Shown here: piece by piece, positions 19,742 to 28,445 of the stretch
Layout: each line of letters starts with the position of its first letter
Numbering within the stretch: the stretch's first letter is position 1
Source: Thiofaba sp039822285
GTDB lineage: Bacteria > Pseudomonadota > Gammaproteobacteria > Halothiobacillales > Halothiobacillaceae
Assembly: GCF_039822285.1 (NCBI RefSeq)
Contig: NZ_JBAJEY010000002.1
Span: 124,001-188,000 of the forward strand
Direction of reading: 5' to 3'
DNA length: 64,000 bases
Notes under the pieces: model-generated
What the model was told of the DNA's origin: nothing
What the model saw: only the letters and a program-made list of their open reading frames with translations
The model's database searches: none
Program-made: the position numbers and the translations under genes

Positions 19742-20905
19742 TCAGATCGGCGGCAGCGTTGGGATAGGGGGGGGCTCGGACTCGCCGGGTCCCGGCTCGG
19801 CGGCGCTCTGGAAGACGGCCTCGCCACCGAAGTTCATCCGCCACTCCAGGTCGCGGCGGGAGTCGCACTGGCGCAGCGCCTCCTCCTTGCTGATCAACCC
19901 CTGCTGGTAGAGATCGAACAGGGCCTGGTCGAAGGTCTGCATGCCGGTGATGCCACCCTTGGCCATGATGGCGGGGATCTCATCCACGCGGCCGCGGCGG
20001 ATCAGGTCGCTGATGTAGGGCGAATTGAGCAGCACCTCGACCGCCGGCAGGCGCTTGCCGTCCACCCCCATCACCAGGCGCTGGGAGATGATGGCCTTGA
20101 GGTTGAGCGAGAGGTCCATCAACAGCTGGTCACGCGCCTCGGGCGGGAAGAAGCGCAGCACGCGGTCCAAGGCCTGGTAGCTGTTGGTGGAGTGCAGGGT
20201 GGAGAGGCACAGATGGCCGGTGTCGGCGAAGGCGATGGCGTGGCTCATCGTCTCCTTGTCGCGGATCTCGCCGATCAGGATCACGTTCGGCGCTTCGCGC
20301 ATCGCCTCCTTCAGGGCGCTGGCATAGGAGTGGGTGTCCACCCCGACCTCGCGCTGGTTGATGATGGAGCGGCCGTGCCTGAAGGCAAATTCCATCGGAT
20401 CCTCGATGGTCAGCACATGGCCGGTGCGGTTCTTCACCCGGTGGTCGATCATGGCGGCGAGGGTCGAGGACTTGCCCGAGCCGGTGGCACCGACCACCAG
20501 CACCAGCCCATGGCTCTCCATCACCAGCTCCCGCAGATGCAGCGGCAGGCGCAGCTCCTCGAAGCTCGGGATGCGCTCCTTGATGTGGCGGATGACCGCC
20601 GCGATCTCGCCGCGCTGCATGAACACGTTGACCCGGAAACGGCCGTGCCCCTCGATTGAAACCGCGAGGTTCAGCTCCAGCTCCCTCTCGAAACGGGCGA
20701 TCTGCTCGGGCGAGAGGATAGGGAAGATGATCCGCTGCGTGCCACCGGGCGGCAGCGGGGACTGGCCGACCGGGCGCATCTCGCCCTCGATCTTGATCTG
20801 CGGCGGGGCGCCGGTGGTGAAGAACAGGTCGGAGCCACCGCGTTCGGAGAGCAGCCTAAGGTAGGGGTCGAGTTGCAGGGTCGCGCCGGGGACGTTGTTG
20901 CTCAT
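19742..20905 (-). CDS. second PilU-like type IV pilus ATPase
   Basis: Hexameric retraction-type ATPase of the PilT/PilU family, 387 residues, cytoplasmic face of the pilus machine. Walker A is GATGSGKSS (139-147); the Asp box (TIEDPMEF), Walker B with VILIGEIRD, and the His box are present. Where PilT has the AIRNLIRE motif this protein has SPYISDLIRRG, as in PilU. It is the third gene of the tandem set, 6 bases after the middle one, and differs from it in its N-terminus and its proline-rich tail (about 365-387). It probably arose by duplication of pilU; a separate role is inference. Confidence 0.9.
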   Translation of the reverse strand: MSNNVPGATLQLDPYLRLLSERGGSDLFFTTGAPPQIKIEGEMRPVGQSPLPPGGTQRIIFPILSPEQIARFERELELNLAVSIEGHGRFRVNVFMQRGEIAAVIRHIKERIPSFEELRLPLHLRELVMESHGLVLVVGATGSGKSSTLAAMIDHRVKNRTGHVLTIEDPMEFAFRHGRSIINQREVGVDTHSYASALKEAMREAPNVILIGEIRDKETMSHAIAFADTGHLCLSTLHSTNSYQALDRVLRFFPPEARDQLLMDLSLNLKAIISQRLVMGVDGKRLPAVEVLLNSPYISDLIRRGRVDEIPAIMAKGGITGMQTFDQALFDLYQQGLISKEEALRQCDSRRDLEWRMNFGGEAVFQSAAEPGPGESEPPPIPTLPPI

Positions 20906-20911
20906 GCCGCC

Positions 20912-22087
20912 TTACCCCATCCGCAGGCCGGAGCCGACGCCCTCGTCATCGTCCTTGAAGCTCATGTTCTCGGTGTCGGCCATCAGGTCGCGGGTCCGTC
21001 CGCGCTTGCTGTTCAATTTGATCGCCAGGCGCAGGTCGTTGACGGAATCGGCGTTGCGCAGGGCCTCCTCGAGGCTGATCTTGCCTGCCTCGTAGAGGTC
21101 GAACAGGGCCTGGTCGAAGGTCTGCATGCCGCTCTCGCGTGAACGCTTCATCAGGTCCTTCATGTCGTGCACCTTGCCCTGGAAGATCAGGTCGGCCATC
21201 AGCGGGGTGTTGATCAACACCTCCACCGCCGGCACCCGGCCCTTGCCGTTCTCGGCGCGGCACAGGCGCTGGGAGACCACGGCCTTGAGGTTGAGCGAGA
21301 GGTCCATCAACAGCTGGGCGCGGCGCTCCTCGGGGAAGAAGTTGATGATGCGGTCCAGCGCCTGGTTGGTGTTGTTGGCGTGCAGGGTGGACAGGCACAG
21401 GTGGCCGGTCTCGGCGAAGGCGATGGCGTGGTTCATCGTCTCGCGATCGCGGATCTCGCCGATCAGGATGACGTCCGGGGCCTGACGCAGGGTGTTCTTC
21501 AGCGCCACCTCGTAGCTTTCGGTGTCCACCCCCACCTCGCGCTGGGTCACCAGGCATTTCTTGTGCCGGTGGACGAACTCGATCGGGTCCTCGATGGTGA
21601 CGATGTGCCCCTGGCTGTTCTCGTTACGGTAGTCCACCATCGAGGCGAGCGAGGTGGACTTGCCCGAACTGGTGGCGCCGACGAAGATCACCAGGCCGCG
21701 CTTGGTCATGGCCAGCTCACGCAGGATACCGGGCAGTTGCAGCTCCTCGAAGCTCGGGATGTCGGCGCGGATCAGGCGCAGCACCATGCCCACCGAGCCG
21801 CGCTGGGTGAAGGCGTTGACGCGGAAGCGCGCCACCCCGGGCAGGGCAATGGCGAAATTGATCTCGTGCCGGGCCTCGAACTCCGCGGTCTGCTTGTCGT
21901 TCATGATGGAACGGGTCAAGAGGTCGCAATGGGTGTTCGACAGGGACTGGGTGGTAAGCGCCGTCACCAAGCCGTTGAGCTTGACGGAAGGCGGTGCGCC
22001 GGCAGTGATGAACAGGTCGGAAGCCCCGCTCTCCACCATCCGCCGCAGGAGGTCGTGGATGTAGCCGATGGCCTGGTTGCGATCCAT
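20912..22087 (-). CDS. pilU: PilU, PilT-dependent retraction ATPase
   Basis: PilT-family ATPase of 391 residues. Walker A reads GATSSGKST (137-145), with the unusual but acceptable TSS; Walker B VILIGEIRD and the Asp box IEDPIEF are intact. The AIRNLIRE retraction motif of PilT is replaced by LMADLIFQG, typical of PilU. In studied systems PilU adds force to retraction only together with PilT. A charged, low-complexity C-terminal extension (about 365-391) is present. It follows pilT by 11 bases in the same direction and is followed by a third paralogue. Confidence 0.93.
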   Translation of the reverse strand: MDRNQAIGYIHDLLRRMVESGASDLFITAGAPPSVKLNGLVTALTTQSLSNTHCDLLTRSIMNDKQTAEFEARHEINFAIALPGVARFRVNAFTQRGSVGMVLRLIRADIPSFEELQLPGILRELAMTKRGLVIFVGATSSGKSTSLASMVDYRNENSQGHIVTIEDPIEFVHRHKKCLVTQREVGVDTESYEVALKNTLRQAPDVILIGEIRDRETMNHAIAFAETGHLCLSTLHANNTNQALDRIINFFPEERRAQLLMDLSLNLKAVVSQRLCRAENGKGRVPAVEVLINTPLMADLIFQGKVHDMKDLMKRSRESGMQTFDQALFDLYEAGKISLEEALRNADSVNDLRLAIKLNSKRGRTRDLMADTENMSFKDDDEGVGSGLRMG

Positions 22088-22098
22088 GAGGGTGCTCC

Positions 22099-23133
22099 TT
22101 AGAAGTCAGCCTTGTTGGCGGCTGCCGAGCGGGCCGTCTCACGGGTGATGATGTTGCGCGCCACCAGCTCCTTGAGGTTCTGGTCCAGGGTCTGCATGCC
22201 GTGCTGCTGGCCGGTCTGGATGGCCGAATACATCTGGGCGATCTTGTTCTCGCGGATCAGGTTGCGGATCGCCGGGGTGCCGACCATGATCTCATGCGCC
22301 GCCACCCGGCCGCCGCCGACCTTCTTGAGCAGGGTCTGCGAGATGACCGCGCGCAGGGATTCGGACAACATGGCGCGCACCATGTCCTTCTCCGCCGCCG
22401 GGAACACGTCGATGATCCGGTCGATGGTCTTGGCCGCGCTGGAGGTGTGCAGGGTGCCGAACACCAGGTGGCCGGTCTCGGCGCCGGTCAGGGCCAGACG
22501 GATGGTCTCGAGGTCGCGCATCTCGCCCACCAGGATCACGTCCGGGTCCTCGCGCAGGGCAGAGCGCAGGGCATTGGAGAAGCTGTGGGTGTCGCGGTGC
22601 ACCTCGCGCTGGTTGATCAGCGCCTTCTTGCTCTGGTGCACGAACTCGATCGGGTCCTCGATGGTGAGGATGTGCGAGTACTCGTTCTCGTTGATGTGGT
22701 TGATCATCGCCGCCAGGGTGGTGGACTTACCCGAGCCGGTCGGCCCCGTCACCAGCACGATGCCGCGCGGCTGGTCGGCAATCTCCTTGAAGATCTTGGG
22801 CGCAGCCAGGTCCTCGAGCGACAGCACCTTGCTCGGAATGGTGCGGAAGACCGCGCCCGCACCACGGTTCTGGACGAAGGCGTTGACACGGAAGCGGGCG
22901 AGGCCGGGGATCTCGAACGAGAAGTCGGTCTCCAGGTTGTCCTCGTACTCCTTGCGCTGCTTGTCGTTCATGATGTCGTACACCATGCCGTGCACGTCCT
23001 TGTGCTGCAGCGCCGGGGCGTTGATGCGGCGGATGTCGCCGTCCACGCGGATCATCGGGGGTTCGCCGGCGGAGAGATGCAGGTCGGAGGCCCCGTTCTT
23101 CACCGAGAAGGCCAGCAAGGTTTCAATATCCAT
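22099..23133 (-). CDS. pilT: PilT, type IV pilus retraction ATPase
   Basis: Canonical PilT of 344 residues that powers pilin depolymerisation in twitching motility and DNA uptake. It shows Walker A GPTGSGKST (130-138), Asp box IEDPIEF, Walker B with VILVGEMRD, the His box with GTLHTSSA, and the C-terminal AIRNLIRE motif required for retraction. It is the first gene of the three-ATPase set and diverges from yggS over only 33 bases, the arrangement also seen in Pseudomonas. No pilin, PilB or PilC gene lies in the window. Confidence 0.97.
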   Translation of the reverse strand: MDIETLLAFSVKNGASDLHLSAGEPPMIRVDGDIRRINAPALQHKDVHGMVYDIMNDKQRKEYEDNLETDFSFEIPGLARFRVNAFVQNRGAGAVFRTIPSKVLSLEDLAAPKIFKEIADQPRGIVLVTGPTGSGKSTTLAAMINHINENEYSHILTIEDPIEFVHQSKKALINQREVHRDTHSFSNALRSALREDPDVILVGEMRDLETIRLALTGAETGHLVFGTLHTSSAAKTIDRIIDVFPAAEKDMVRAMLSESLRAVISQTLLKKVGGGRVAAHEIMVGTPAIRNLIRENKIAQMYSAIQTGQQHGMQTLDQNLKELVARNIITRETARSAAANKADF

Positions 23134-23166
23134 GGCGTACCCTGAACGAAGGATGGGAATTCAACG

Positions 23167-23898
23167 ATGAGTGAAGGTACTTCGGTGACCGCGCCCGTGC
23201 AACCGCAGGCAGGCTGCACGGGGCTTGCGGCGGTGCGCGCAAGGCTCGCCCGTGCCCTGGCCGAAGCCGGCCGTGCGCCCGATGCGGCCCAGCTGGTGGC
23301 GGTCAGCAAGACCGTGCCGGCCGAGCGCCTGCGGGAAGCCTTCGCCTGCGGCCAGCGGGCCTTCGGCGAGAGTTACGTGCAGGAGGCCCTGGCGAAACAG
23401 GATGCGCTTTCGGACCTTGCCATCGAGTGGCACTTCATCGGCCCGCTGCAATCCAATAAGACCCGCCCGGTGGCCGAGCGCTTTGCCTGGGTGCACTCGG
23501 TGGACCGCCTGCGCATTGCCGAGCGCTTGAGCGCGCAAAGGCCGGCCGCGCTGCCGCCGTTGAATGTCTGTATCCAGGTCAACATCGACCGCGAGCCGAC
23601 CAAATCCGGCGTGGCCCCGGAGGAGGTGAGGGACCTCGCACAGGCCGTGGCGCGGCTGCCGCGCCTGGCCTTGCGCGGCCTGATGGCCATCCCCGCCCCC
23701 GCCACGGCCCCGGCCACCCAGCGGGAGGCCTTCCGCCGCGTGCGCGCGCTGTTCGAGCAGCTGCGGGCGGAGGGGCTGCCGCTGGACACCCTGTCGATGG
23801 GGATGTCCGATGACCTCGAAGCCGCCGTGCTCGAGGGCGCCACCCTGGTGCGCGTGGGCAGCGCCATCTTTGGTGCGCGCCCGCGCCCTGGCCACTGA
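23167..23898 (+). CDS. yggS: YggS-family pyridoxal phosphate homeostasis protein
   Basis: Single-domain, alanine-racemase-like TIM-barrel protein of 243 residues that binds pyridoxal 5'-phosphate without known catalysis and helps keep PLP and amino-acid pools balanced. The PLP lysine is K48 in VAVSKTV. The family signatures WHFIGPLQSNK and GMSDDLEAA are present. About 15 N-terminal residues before GLAAVRARL are extra relative to short homologues. It heads a yggS-proC-yggT-yggU set, the usual partnership linking PLP homeostasis and proline synthesis. Confidence 0.95.
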   Translation: MSEGTSVTAPVQPQAGCTGLAAVRARLARALAEAGRAPDAAQLVAVSKTVPAERLREAFACGQRAFGESYVQEALAKQDALSDLAIEWHFIGPLQSNKTRPVAERFAWVHSVDRLRIAERLSAQRPAALPPLNVCIQVNIDREPTKSGVAPEEVRDLAQAVARLPRLALRGLMAIPAPATAPATQREAFRRVRALFEQLRAEGLPLDTLSMGMSDDLEAAVLEGATLVRVGSAIFGARPRPGH

Positions 23899-23950
23899 CC
23901 ACGGACTTTCTGCTAGTCTCCATCCACCGCAAAACCGCATCCAGGACACC

Positions 23951-24775
23951 ATGAACGACAAACCCCTGATTGCCTTTATCGGCGGCGGCAACATGGCCCG
24001 CGCCCTGGTGGGCGGACTGATCCGCAACGACCATCCGGCGGAGCGGCTGTGCGTCGCCGACCCCCATGCCGAGGCCCGCGCCCAGCTCGAAGGCTTGGGC
24101 GTGTGCACCCTGGCCGACAACCTCAAGGCTCTCGAGCAGGCCCAGGTCGTCGTCCTCGCCGTCAAGCCGCAGGCGCTCGGCCCCGTGGCGCGCGAACTGG
24201 CGCCCGCCCTACGTCCCGAGCAGCTGGTGATCTCGATCGCCGCCGGGGTGCGGGTGGCCACCCTGCGCCGCTGGCTGGGCGGCCATGCGCGCATCGTGCG
24301 CGCCATGCCCAACACCCCGTCGCTGGTGCAGGCCGGGGCGACCGGCCTGTTCGCCCCGGACGAGGTCAGCGCCGCCGAGCGCGCCCTGGCCGAGTCCATC
24401 CTGCGCGCCGTCGGCACCACGGTGTGGGTGGCCGAGGAGCGGCTGATCGACGCCGTGACCGCCCTCTCGGGCAGCGGCCCGGCCTACGTGTTCCTGGTCA
24501 TGGAGGCGATGCAGGCGGCGGGTGAGAAGCTCGGACTGGATGCCGCCACCGCGCGCCTGTTGACCCTCGAAACCGTGCTCGGCGCCGCGCGCCTGGCGCT
24601 CGAGTCCCAGGACGATCCCGCCGTGTTGCGCGCCCGGGTGACCTCGCCCGGCGGCACCACCGAGCGCGGCATCGCCGCGCTCGAGGCGGAGGGCCTGCGG
24701 CAGGGCTTTGCGGACGCACTCAAGGCCGCCTTCGAGCGCGCCGATGAGCTCGGCACGCTGCTGGACCAAGCCTAG
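23951..24775 (+). CDS. proC: pyrroline-5-carboxylate reductase
   Basis: Final step of proline synthesis: NAD(P)H-dependent reduction of 1-pyrroline-5-carboxylate. The protein has 274 residues, the expected length. The Rossmann motif FIGGGNMA is near 10-17, the VLAVKPQ strand follows, and the C-terminal family signature with ALSGSGPAY and SPGGTTERG is intact. The ATG at 23951 starts exactly at MNDKPLIAFIGGGN. It lies 52 bases after yggS, probably in one transcript, and is followed by a repeat-filled gap before yggT. Confidence 0.97.
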   Translation: MNDKPLIAFIGGGNMARALVGGLIRNDHPAERLCVADPHAEARAQLEGLGVCTLADNLKALEQAQVVVLAVKPQALGPVARELAPALRPEQLVISIAAGVRVATLRRWLGGHARIVRAMPNTPSLVQAGATGLFAPDEVSAAERALAESILRAVGTTVWVAEERLIDAVTALSGSGPAYVFLVMEAMQAAGEKLGLDAATARLLTLETVLGAARLALESQDDPAVLRARVTSPGGTTERGIAALEAEGLRQGFADALKAAFERADELGTLLDQA

Positions 24776-24831
24776 GGAAGGCTTGCACAACGCCATCGCG
24801 GCGATACACCCCATGGATCCAGCGAGGCCGC

Positions 24832-24931
24832 GTAGGAGCGCCGCCCCCGGCGCGATCGGGCCGGAAGGTCGGCCCGAGGGCGGGCCTCCTACGATCGGCC
24901 GCGGGTAGGAGCCGCGTGTCGCGGCGATCGG
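24832..24931. repeat. GTAGGAG...CTCCTAC palindromic repeats (two copies)
   Basis: One copy runs from GTAGGAGCG (24832) to GGCCTCCTAC (ending 24892), with an imperfect stem rich in GGCCCG. A half copy, GTAGGAGCCGCG with CGCGGCGATC, spans 24905-24931. The same termini occur at 46318-46380, 52747-52814, 57251-57302 and 63427-63486. They fit the REP-like intergenic elements common in gammaproteobacteria and fill most of the 215-base gap between proC and yggT. Confidence 0.85.
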
Positions 24932-24990
24932 GCCCTCAAGGCTTTCCCTCCGACCTCTTTGCCAGAATTCACCTCTAACGCCCAACACGC

Positions 24991-25554
24991 ATGGAAACGA
25001 ATCTCACCCAGCCGATGGTCCTCCTGCTGCGGATGGTGGTCGACATCGCCATCATCTTCCTCCTGCTGCGCTTTTTCCTGCAGGCGGCGCGGGCCGACTT
25101 CTACAACCCCATCACCCAATCCATCGTCCGCCTGACCAACCCGCTGCTCGAACCGCTGCGCCGTGTCATCCCGCCGGTCGCCGGGCAGGATGCCGCCTCC
25201 CTGCTCGCGGCAGTACTCCTGGCCCTGCTGTTCCTGTTTCTGGCCTACACCATCACCGGTGGCGTGTCCGCCTTCCTGCCCCTGCTGTGGCTCGCCCCCA
25301 TGCATGTGCTGGAGGTTATGCTCGACATGCTGTTCTGGGGCATCATCATCCACGCCGTGCTCAGCTGGTTTCCGAACGCCCAGCGCGCCCCCGCGGCTCG
25401 CATGCTGGACCAGCTGATCACCCCGCTACTGCGTCCGATCCGCCGCCTCCTGCCGGACCTCGGCGGCATCGACCTCTCGCCCCTTGCCCTACTGCTTCTG
25501 GTGCAGATGATCAAGCTGATGGTGCTGCCGGTGCTGGTGGGGCTGGCGCTGTGA
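24991..25554 (+). CDS. yggT: YggT-family membrane protein
   Basis: Integral inner-membrane protein of 187 residues made of two tandem YGGT units. Hydrophobic segments lie near 6-28, 66-90, 98-122 and 155-185; each unit ends with the pattern N/D-P-L-L-x-P-I/L-R-R seen at LLEPLRRVIP and LLRPIRRLLP. The family has been linked to osmotic tolerance, and to chloroplast membrane organisation in plants, but has no defined activity. Its position after proC is conserved. The last codon overlaps the GTG of yggU by 4 bases. Confidence 0.9.
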   Translation: METNLTQPMVLLLRMVVDIAIIFLLLRFFLQAARADFYNPITQSIVRLTNPLLEPLRRVIPPVAGQDAASLLAAVLLALLFLFLAYTITGGVSAFLPLLWLAPMHVLEVMLDMLFWGIIIHAVLSWFPNAQRAPAARMLDQLITPLLRPIRRLLPDLGGIDLSPLALLLLVQMIKLMVLPVLVGLAL

Positions 25555-25847
25555 GCGATGCGCCCGAGTGGTTCCGCTGGGAGGGCGAGCGGCTGATCCT
25601 CAGCCTGCGCGTGCAACCCCGTTCGAGCAAGGCGGGGCTGGCGGACGTGCGCGAGGGGCGCCTGCGTGTGCATCTGAATGCACCGCCGGTGGACGGCGCG
25701 GCCAACAAGGCCCTGATCGAACTGCTGGCGGAGGCCTTCGGCGTGCCCAAGTCGCGGGTCGAACTGCTCGCCGGCCATACCGGAAGAGAGAAGCGCGTGG
25801 CGATCGACGCCCCGCGCATCCTTCCGCCACCCCTGCCGCCGCGCTAA
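25551..25847 (+). CDS. yggU: DUF167/YggU family protein
   Basis: Small soluble protein of 98 residues in the YggU (DUF167) family, whose function is unknown. The hallmark region is visible: RVQPRSSK, then LNAPPVDGAANKALIELLA, which forms the conserved core. The GTG start overlaps the yggT stop by 4 bases and gives VSDAPEWFRW, a start typical of homologues. The proline-rich end (PPPLPPR) is poorly conserved in the family. It closes the yggS-proC-yggT-yggU set, 33 bases before metX. Confidence 0.9.
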   Translation: MSDAPEWFRWEGERLILSLRVQPRSSKAGLADVREGRLRVHLNAPPVDGAANKALIELLAEAFGVPKSRVELLAGHTGREKRVAIDAPRILPPPLPPR

Positions 25848-25880
25848 TATCGTCCTTCTACGTCTTTCCTGCCGAGCATC

Positions 25881-27038
25881 ATGCCCACCGTTCTGCCGCC
25901 GGATTCCGTCGGTCTGGTGACCCCCCAGACCCTTGCCTTTGACGAGCCACTCACGCTCGACAGTGGCAAGACCCTGCCGCGCTACGAGCTGGTCATCGAG
26001 ACCTATGGCACCCTCAATGCCGACCGCTCCAATGCGGTGCTGATCTGCCATGCCCTGTCCGGCGACCACCACGCTGCCGGCTACCACAGCATGGAGGACC
26101 GCAAGCCCGGCTGGTGGGACGCCGCCATCGGCCCCGGCAAGCCGATCGACACCAGCCGGTTCTTCGTCGTCTGTCTGAACAACCTCGGCGGCTGCCGCGG
26201 CAGCACCGGCCCCACCACGGTCAACCCGGAGACCGGGCGCGTCTACGGCCCGGACTTCCCCATCGTCACCGTGGCCGACTGGGTGCGCAGCCAGGAGCGC
26301 CTGATGCGCCGGCTCGGCATCAGCCAGTGGGCGGCGGTGGTCGGCGGCAGCCTCGGCGGGATGCAGGTCATGCAGTGGGCCATCAGCTTCCCGAACCTCT
26401 TGCGCCACGCGGTGGTGATTGCCGCCGCGCCCAAGCTCTCGGCGCAGAACATCGCCTTCAACGAGGTGGCGCGCCAGGCGATCTTCGCCGACCCCGACTT
26501 CCACGACGGTTACTACCAGGAGCACGGCGTGGTGCCGCGCAAGGGCCTGATGCTGGCGCGCATGCTCGGCCACATCACCTACCTCTCCGACGACGCCATG
26601 CGCGCCAAGTTCGGCCGCGAGCTGCGCGCCGGCAAGATCAACTTCGGCTTCGACGTCGAGTTCCAGGTGGAGAGCTACCTGCGCTACCAGGGCACGAGCT
26701 TTGTCGACCGCTTCGACGCCAACACCTACCTTCTGATGACCAAGGCGCTGGACTACTTCGACCCCGCGGCCGAATTCGACCATGACCTCTCCCGCGCCTT
26801 CGCCGAGACGCCCGCCGAGTTCCTGCTGGTATCCTTCACCACCGACTGGCGCTTCTCGCCCGCGCGCTCGCGCGAGATCGTCAAGGCCCTGCTGGATGCC
26901 GACAAGCGCGTCACCTACGCCGAGATCGAATCCAGCCACGGCCATGATGCCTTCCTGGTTCCGATCCCCGACTACATGAACGTGTTCCGTGCCTACATGG
27001 GCCGCGTCGCCGCAGACATCGAAGGGGGGGCTGCCTGA
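25881..27038 (+). CDS. metX: homoserine O-acyltransferase MetX
   Basis: Alpha/beta-hydrolase-fold enzyme of 385 residues acylating homoserine at the start of methionine synthesis. The catalytic triad is visible: S157 in GGSLGGM, D322 in TTDWRF and H355 in SHGHDAF. The oxyanion and substrate region GCRGSTGPT is near 104-112. MetX members of gammaproteobacteria can use succinyl-CoA rather than acetyl-CoA; the residues that decide this cannot be judged securely by eye, so the acyl donor is left open. The metW gene begins on the last base of this one, a pairing conserved in proteobacteria. Confidence 0.95.
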   Translation: MPTVLPPDSVGLVTPQTLAFDEPLTLDSGKTLPRYELVIETYGTLNADRSNAVLICHALSGDHHAAGYHSMEDRKPGWWDAAIGPGKPIDTSRFFVVCLNNLGGCRGSTGPTTVNPETGRVYGPDFPIVTVADWVRSQERLMRRLGISQWAAVVGGSLGGMQVMQWAISFPNLLRHAVVIAAAPKLSAQNIAFNEVARQAIFADPDFHDGYYQEHGVVPRKGLMLARMLGHITYLSDDAMRAKFGRELRAGKINFGFDVEFQVESYLRYQGTSFVDRFDANTYLLMTKALDYFDPAAEFDHDLSRAFAETPAEFLLVSFTTDWRFSPARSREIVKALLDADKRVTYAEIESSHGHDAFLVPIPDYMNVFRAYMGRVAADIEGGAA

Positions 27039-27634
27039 TGCGCGTGGATCTCGAAATCATCGGCGACTGGATCAAGCCTGGCAGCCGCGTGCTCGACCTC
27101 GGCTGCGGCGAGTGCACCCTGCTGCGCCAACTGCGCGAGAGCCACGGCGTGACCGGCTACGGCCTGGAGCTGAACGTCGAGAAACTCACCCGGTGCGTCG
27201 AGGGCGGCATCCCCGTCATCCACGCCAATCTCGATCAGGGCCTCACCCCCTGGTTCGACGCGGACAGCTTCGACTACGTCATCATGACCCACACCCTGCA
27301 GGCCATGCGTCACCCGGAGCGCCTGCTGACGGAGATGGTCAGCATCGGCCGCGAGGCCATCGTCACCTTCCCCAACATGGGCTACTGGAAGAACCGCGTG
27401 CAGTACGCCCTGGGCGGGCGTATGCCGGTGACGCGCGCACTGCCCTACGGCTGGTACGACACGCCCAACATCCACCTGTGCACGGTGCGCGACTTCGAGA
27501 CCCTGTGCGAGGAACTGGGCCTGCGCATCCTCGACCGCGAAATCGTCGATAGCCACCACCGCAGCGGCGCGCTGATGAGGCTCCTGCCCAACCTGATGGG
27601 CGAGGCGGCGGTGTACCGGCTGGAGAAGGCTTAA
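27038..27634 (+). CDS. metW: methionine biosynthesis protein MetW
   Basis: SAM-methyltransferase-fold protein of 198 residues that partners MetX; in some bacteria MetX needs it for full activity. The nucleotide-binding strand VLDLGCGEC is near 19-27 and the following GYGLELN is intact. The NMGYWKNR segment and LPYGWYDTPN typical of MetW are present. Start and stop of the two genes overlap in TGATG, implying coupled translation. A strong bidirectional terminator follows at 27664. Confidence 0.96.
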   Translation: MRVDLEIIGDWIKPGSRVLDLGCGECTLLRQLRESHGVTGYGLELNVEKLTRCVEGGIPVIHANLDQGLTPWFDADSFDYVIMTHTLQAMRHPERLLTEMVSIGREAIVTFPNMGYWKNRVQYALGGRMPVTRALPYGWYDTPNIHLCTVRDFETLCEELGLRILDREIVDSHHRSGALMRLLPNLMGEAAVYRLEKA

Positions 27635-27663
27635 CCCCCGGGAGGGCTCCCGGTGAAGAATGA

Positions 27664-27701
27664 AAAAAGCCCCGTGCGATTCGGTCCGCACGGGGCTTTT
27701 T
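27664..27701. terminator. strong bidirectional terminator between metW and the rhodanese gene
   Basis: GCCCCGTGCG (27669-27678) pairs with CGCACGGGGC (27687-27696) around an 8-base loop. Five A residues precede and five T residues follow, so it should stop transcription from metX-metW on the plus strand and from the rhodanese gene on the minus strand. Confidence 0.93.
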
Positions 27702-27730
27702 CATTACGCGCCGCAGCGCGGCGCTGTGGC

Positions 27731-28324
27731 TCAGCGCAGGATGAAATACATCTTCGCCTTGTCCATGTTGTAGGTCCACGGCAGGCCCGCGTTCTTCCAG
27801 CCGTTGACGGAGCGGCGGCCATCCTTGGACAGATCGCCCTCGAAGCCATCGAACACGCTGTACACATGGGTGTAACCGGCCTTGGCCAGCAGGTTGGCCG
27901 ACACCGCGCTGCGATCGCCCGAGCGGCAGGAGACAATGATCGTGCTGTCCTTGTTCAGGCCGCGCTTGTTGACCAGCTCCTCAACCTCGGCGACGAAGTT
28001 GCTGTTCAGCGAGCTGGCATAGACCTTCTTCTTCTCGTCATAGCCAGAGATATCGTTGAACTGGTAGGGAATGTTGGCATCCATCATGTCCCCCAGATTT
28101 CCGACATACTGGATCTCTTCCGGGGTACGCACGTCGATCAGCAGCACCTTATCGCCCTCTGCCTTCTTCATGTCATAGGCTTCCTTGGCGGTCAGATACA
28201 GCTTGAGGGTGGTCTGCTTCTTCTCGGGCACGGTCGCCGGATCGACTTCACCGGCCATCACAGGGCCCATGGTCATGACGCCGAAAACGGCGACAACGGC
28301 AAGAGACAGGATCTTCTTCTTCAC
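27731..28324 (-). CDS. exported rhodanese-like sulfurtransferase
   Basis: Periplasmic rhodanese-domain protein of 197 residues. A signal peptide (K-K-K start, hydrophobic core 5-22, cleavage near MAG at 23-25) is followed by one rhodanese domain containing LLIDVRTPEE and the active-site loop CRSGDRS (133-139, C133 catalytic). It could carry sulfane sulfur or act in thiosulfate or cyanide detoxification. The gene starts with GTG, preceded by AAGGAAAG. Its base composition is lower in GC and richer in lysine codons than its neighbours, suggesting high expression or later acquisition. A palindrome and a TTGACA lie upstream. Confidence 0.92.
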   Translation of the reverse strand: MKKKILSLAVVAVFGVMTMGPVMAGEVDPATVPEKKQTTLKLYLTAKEAYDMKKAEGDKVLLIDVRTPEEIQYVGNLGDMMDANIPYQFNDISGYDEKKKVYASSLNSNFVAEVEELVNKRGLNKDSTIIVSCRSGDRSAVSANLLAKAGYTHVYSVFDGFEGDLSKDGRRSVNGWKNAGLPWTYNMDKAKMYFILR

Positions 28325-28361
28325 TTGGCTTTCCTTTTATTGACTTGGTCCGACGAAAAAC

Positions 28362-28395
28362 ATTAGCAGATGCTAATTCGAAGCATGAATGTCAA
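28362..28395 (-). promoter_or_regulatory. promoter with palindromic operator upstream of the rhodanese gene
   Basis: On the minus strand a perfect -35 TTGACA (plus-strand TGTCAA 28390-28395) is followed by a 16-bp palindrome, arms ATTAGCA (28362-28368) and TGCTAAT (28371-28377), where the -10 should lie. The spacing and AT-rich dyad suit a dimeric winged-helix repressor, for example of the ArsR type. No regulator gene is adjacent. The rhodanese start codon lies 38 bases downstream. Confidence 0.5.
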
Positions 28396-28445
28396 CCATG
28401 TATGCCTGCCAGGGAAATAGAAACTTCTCATGCACGCATCAAGCT

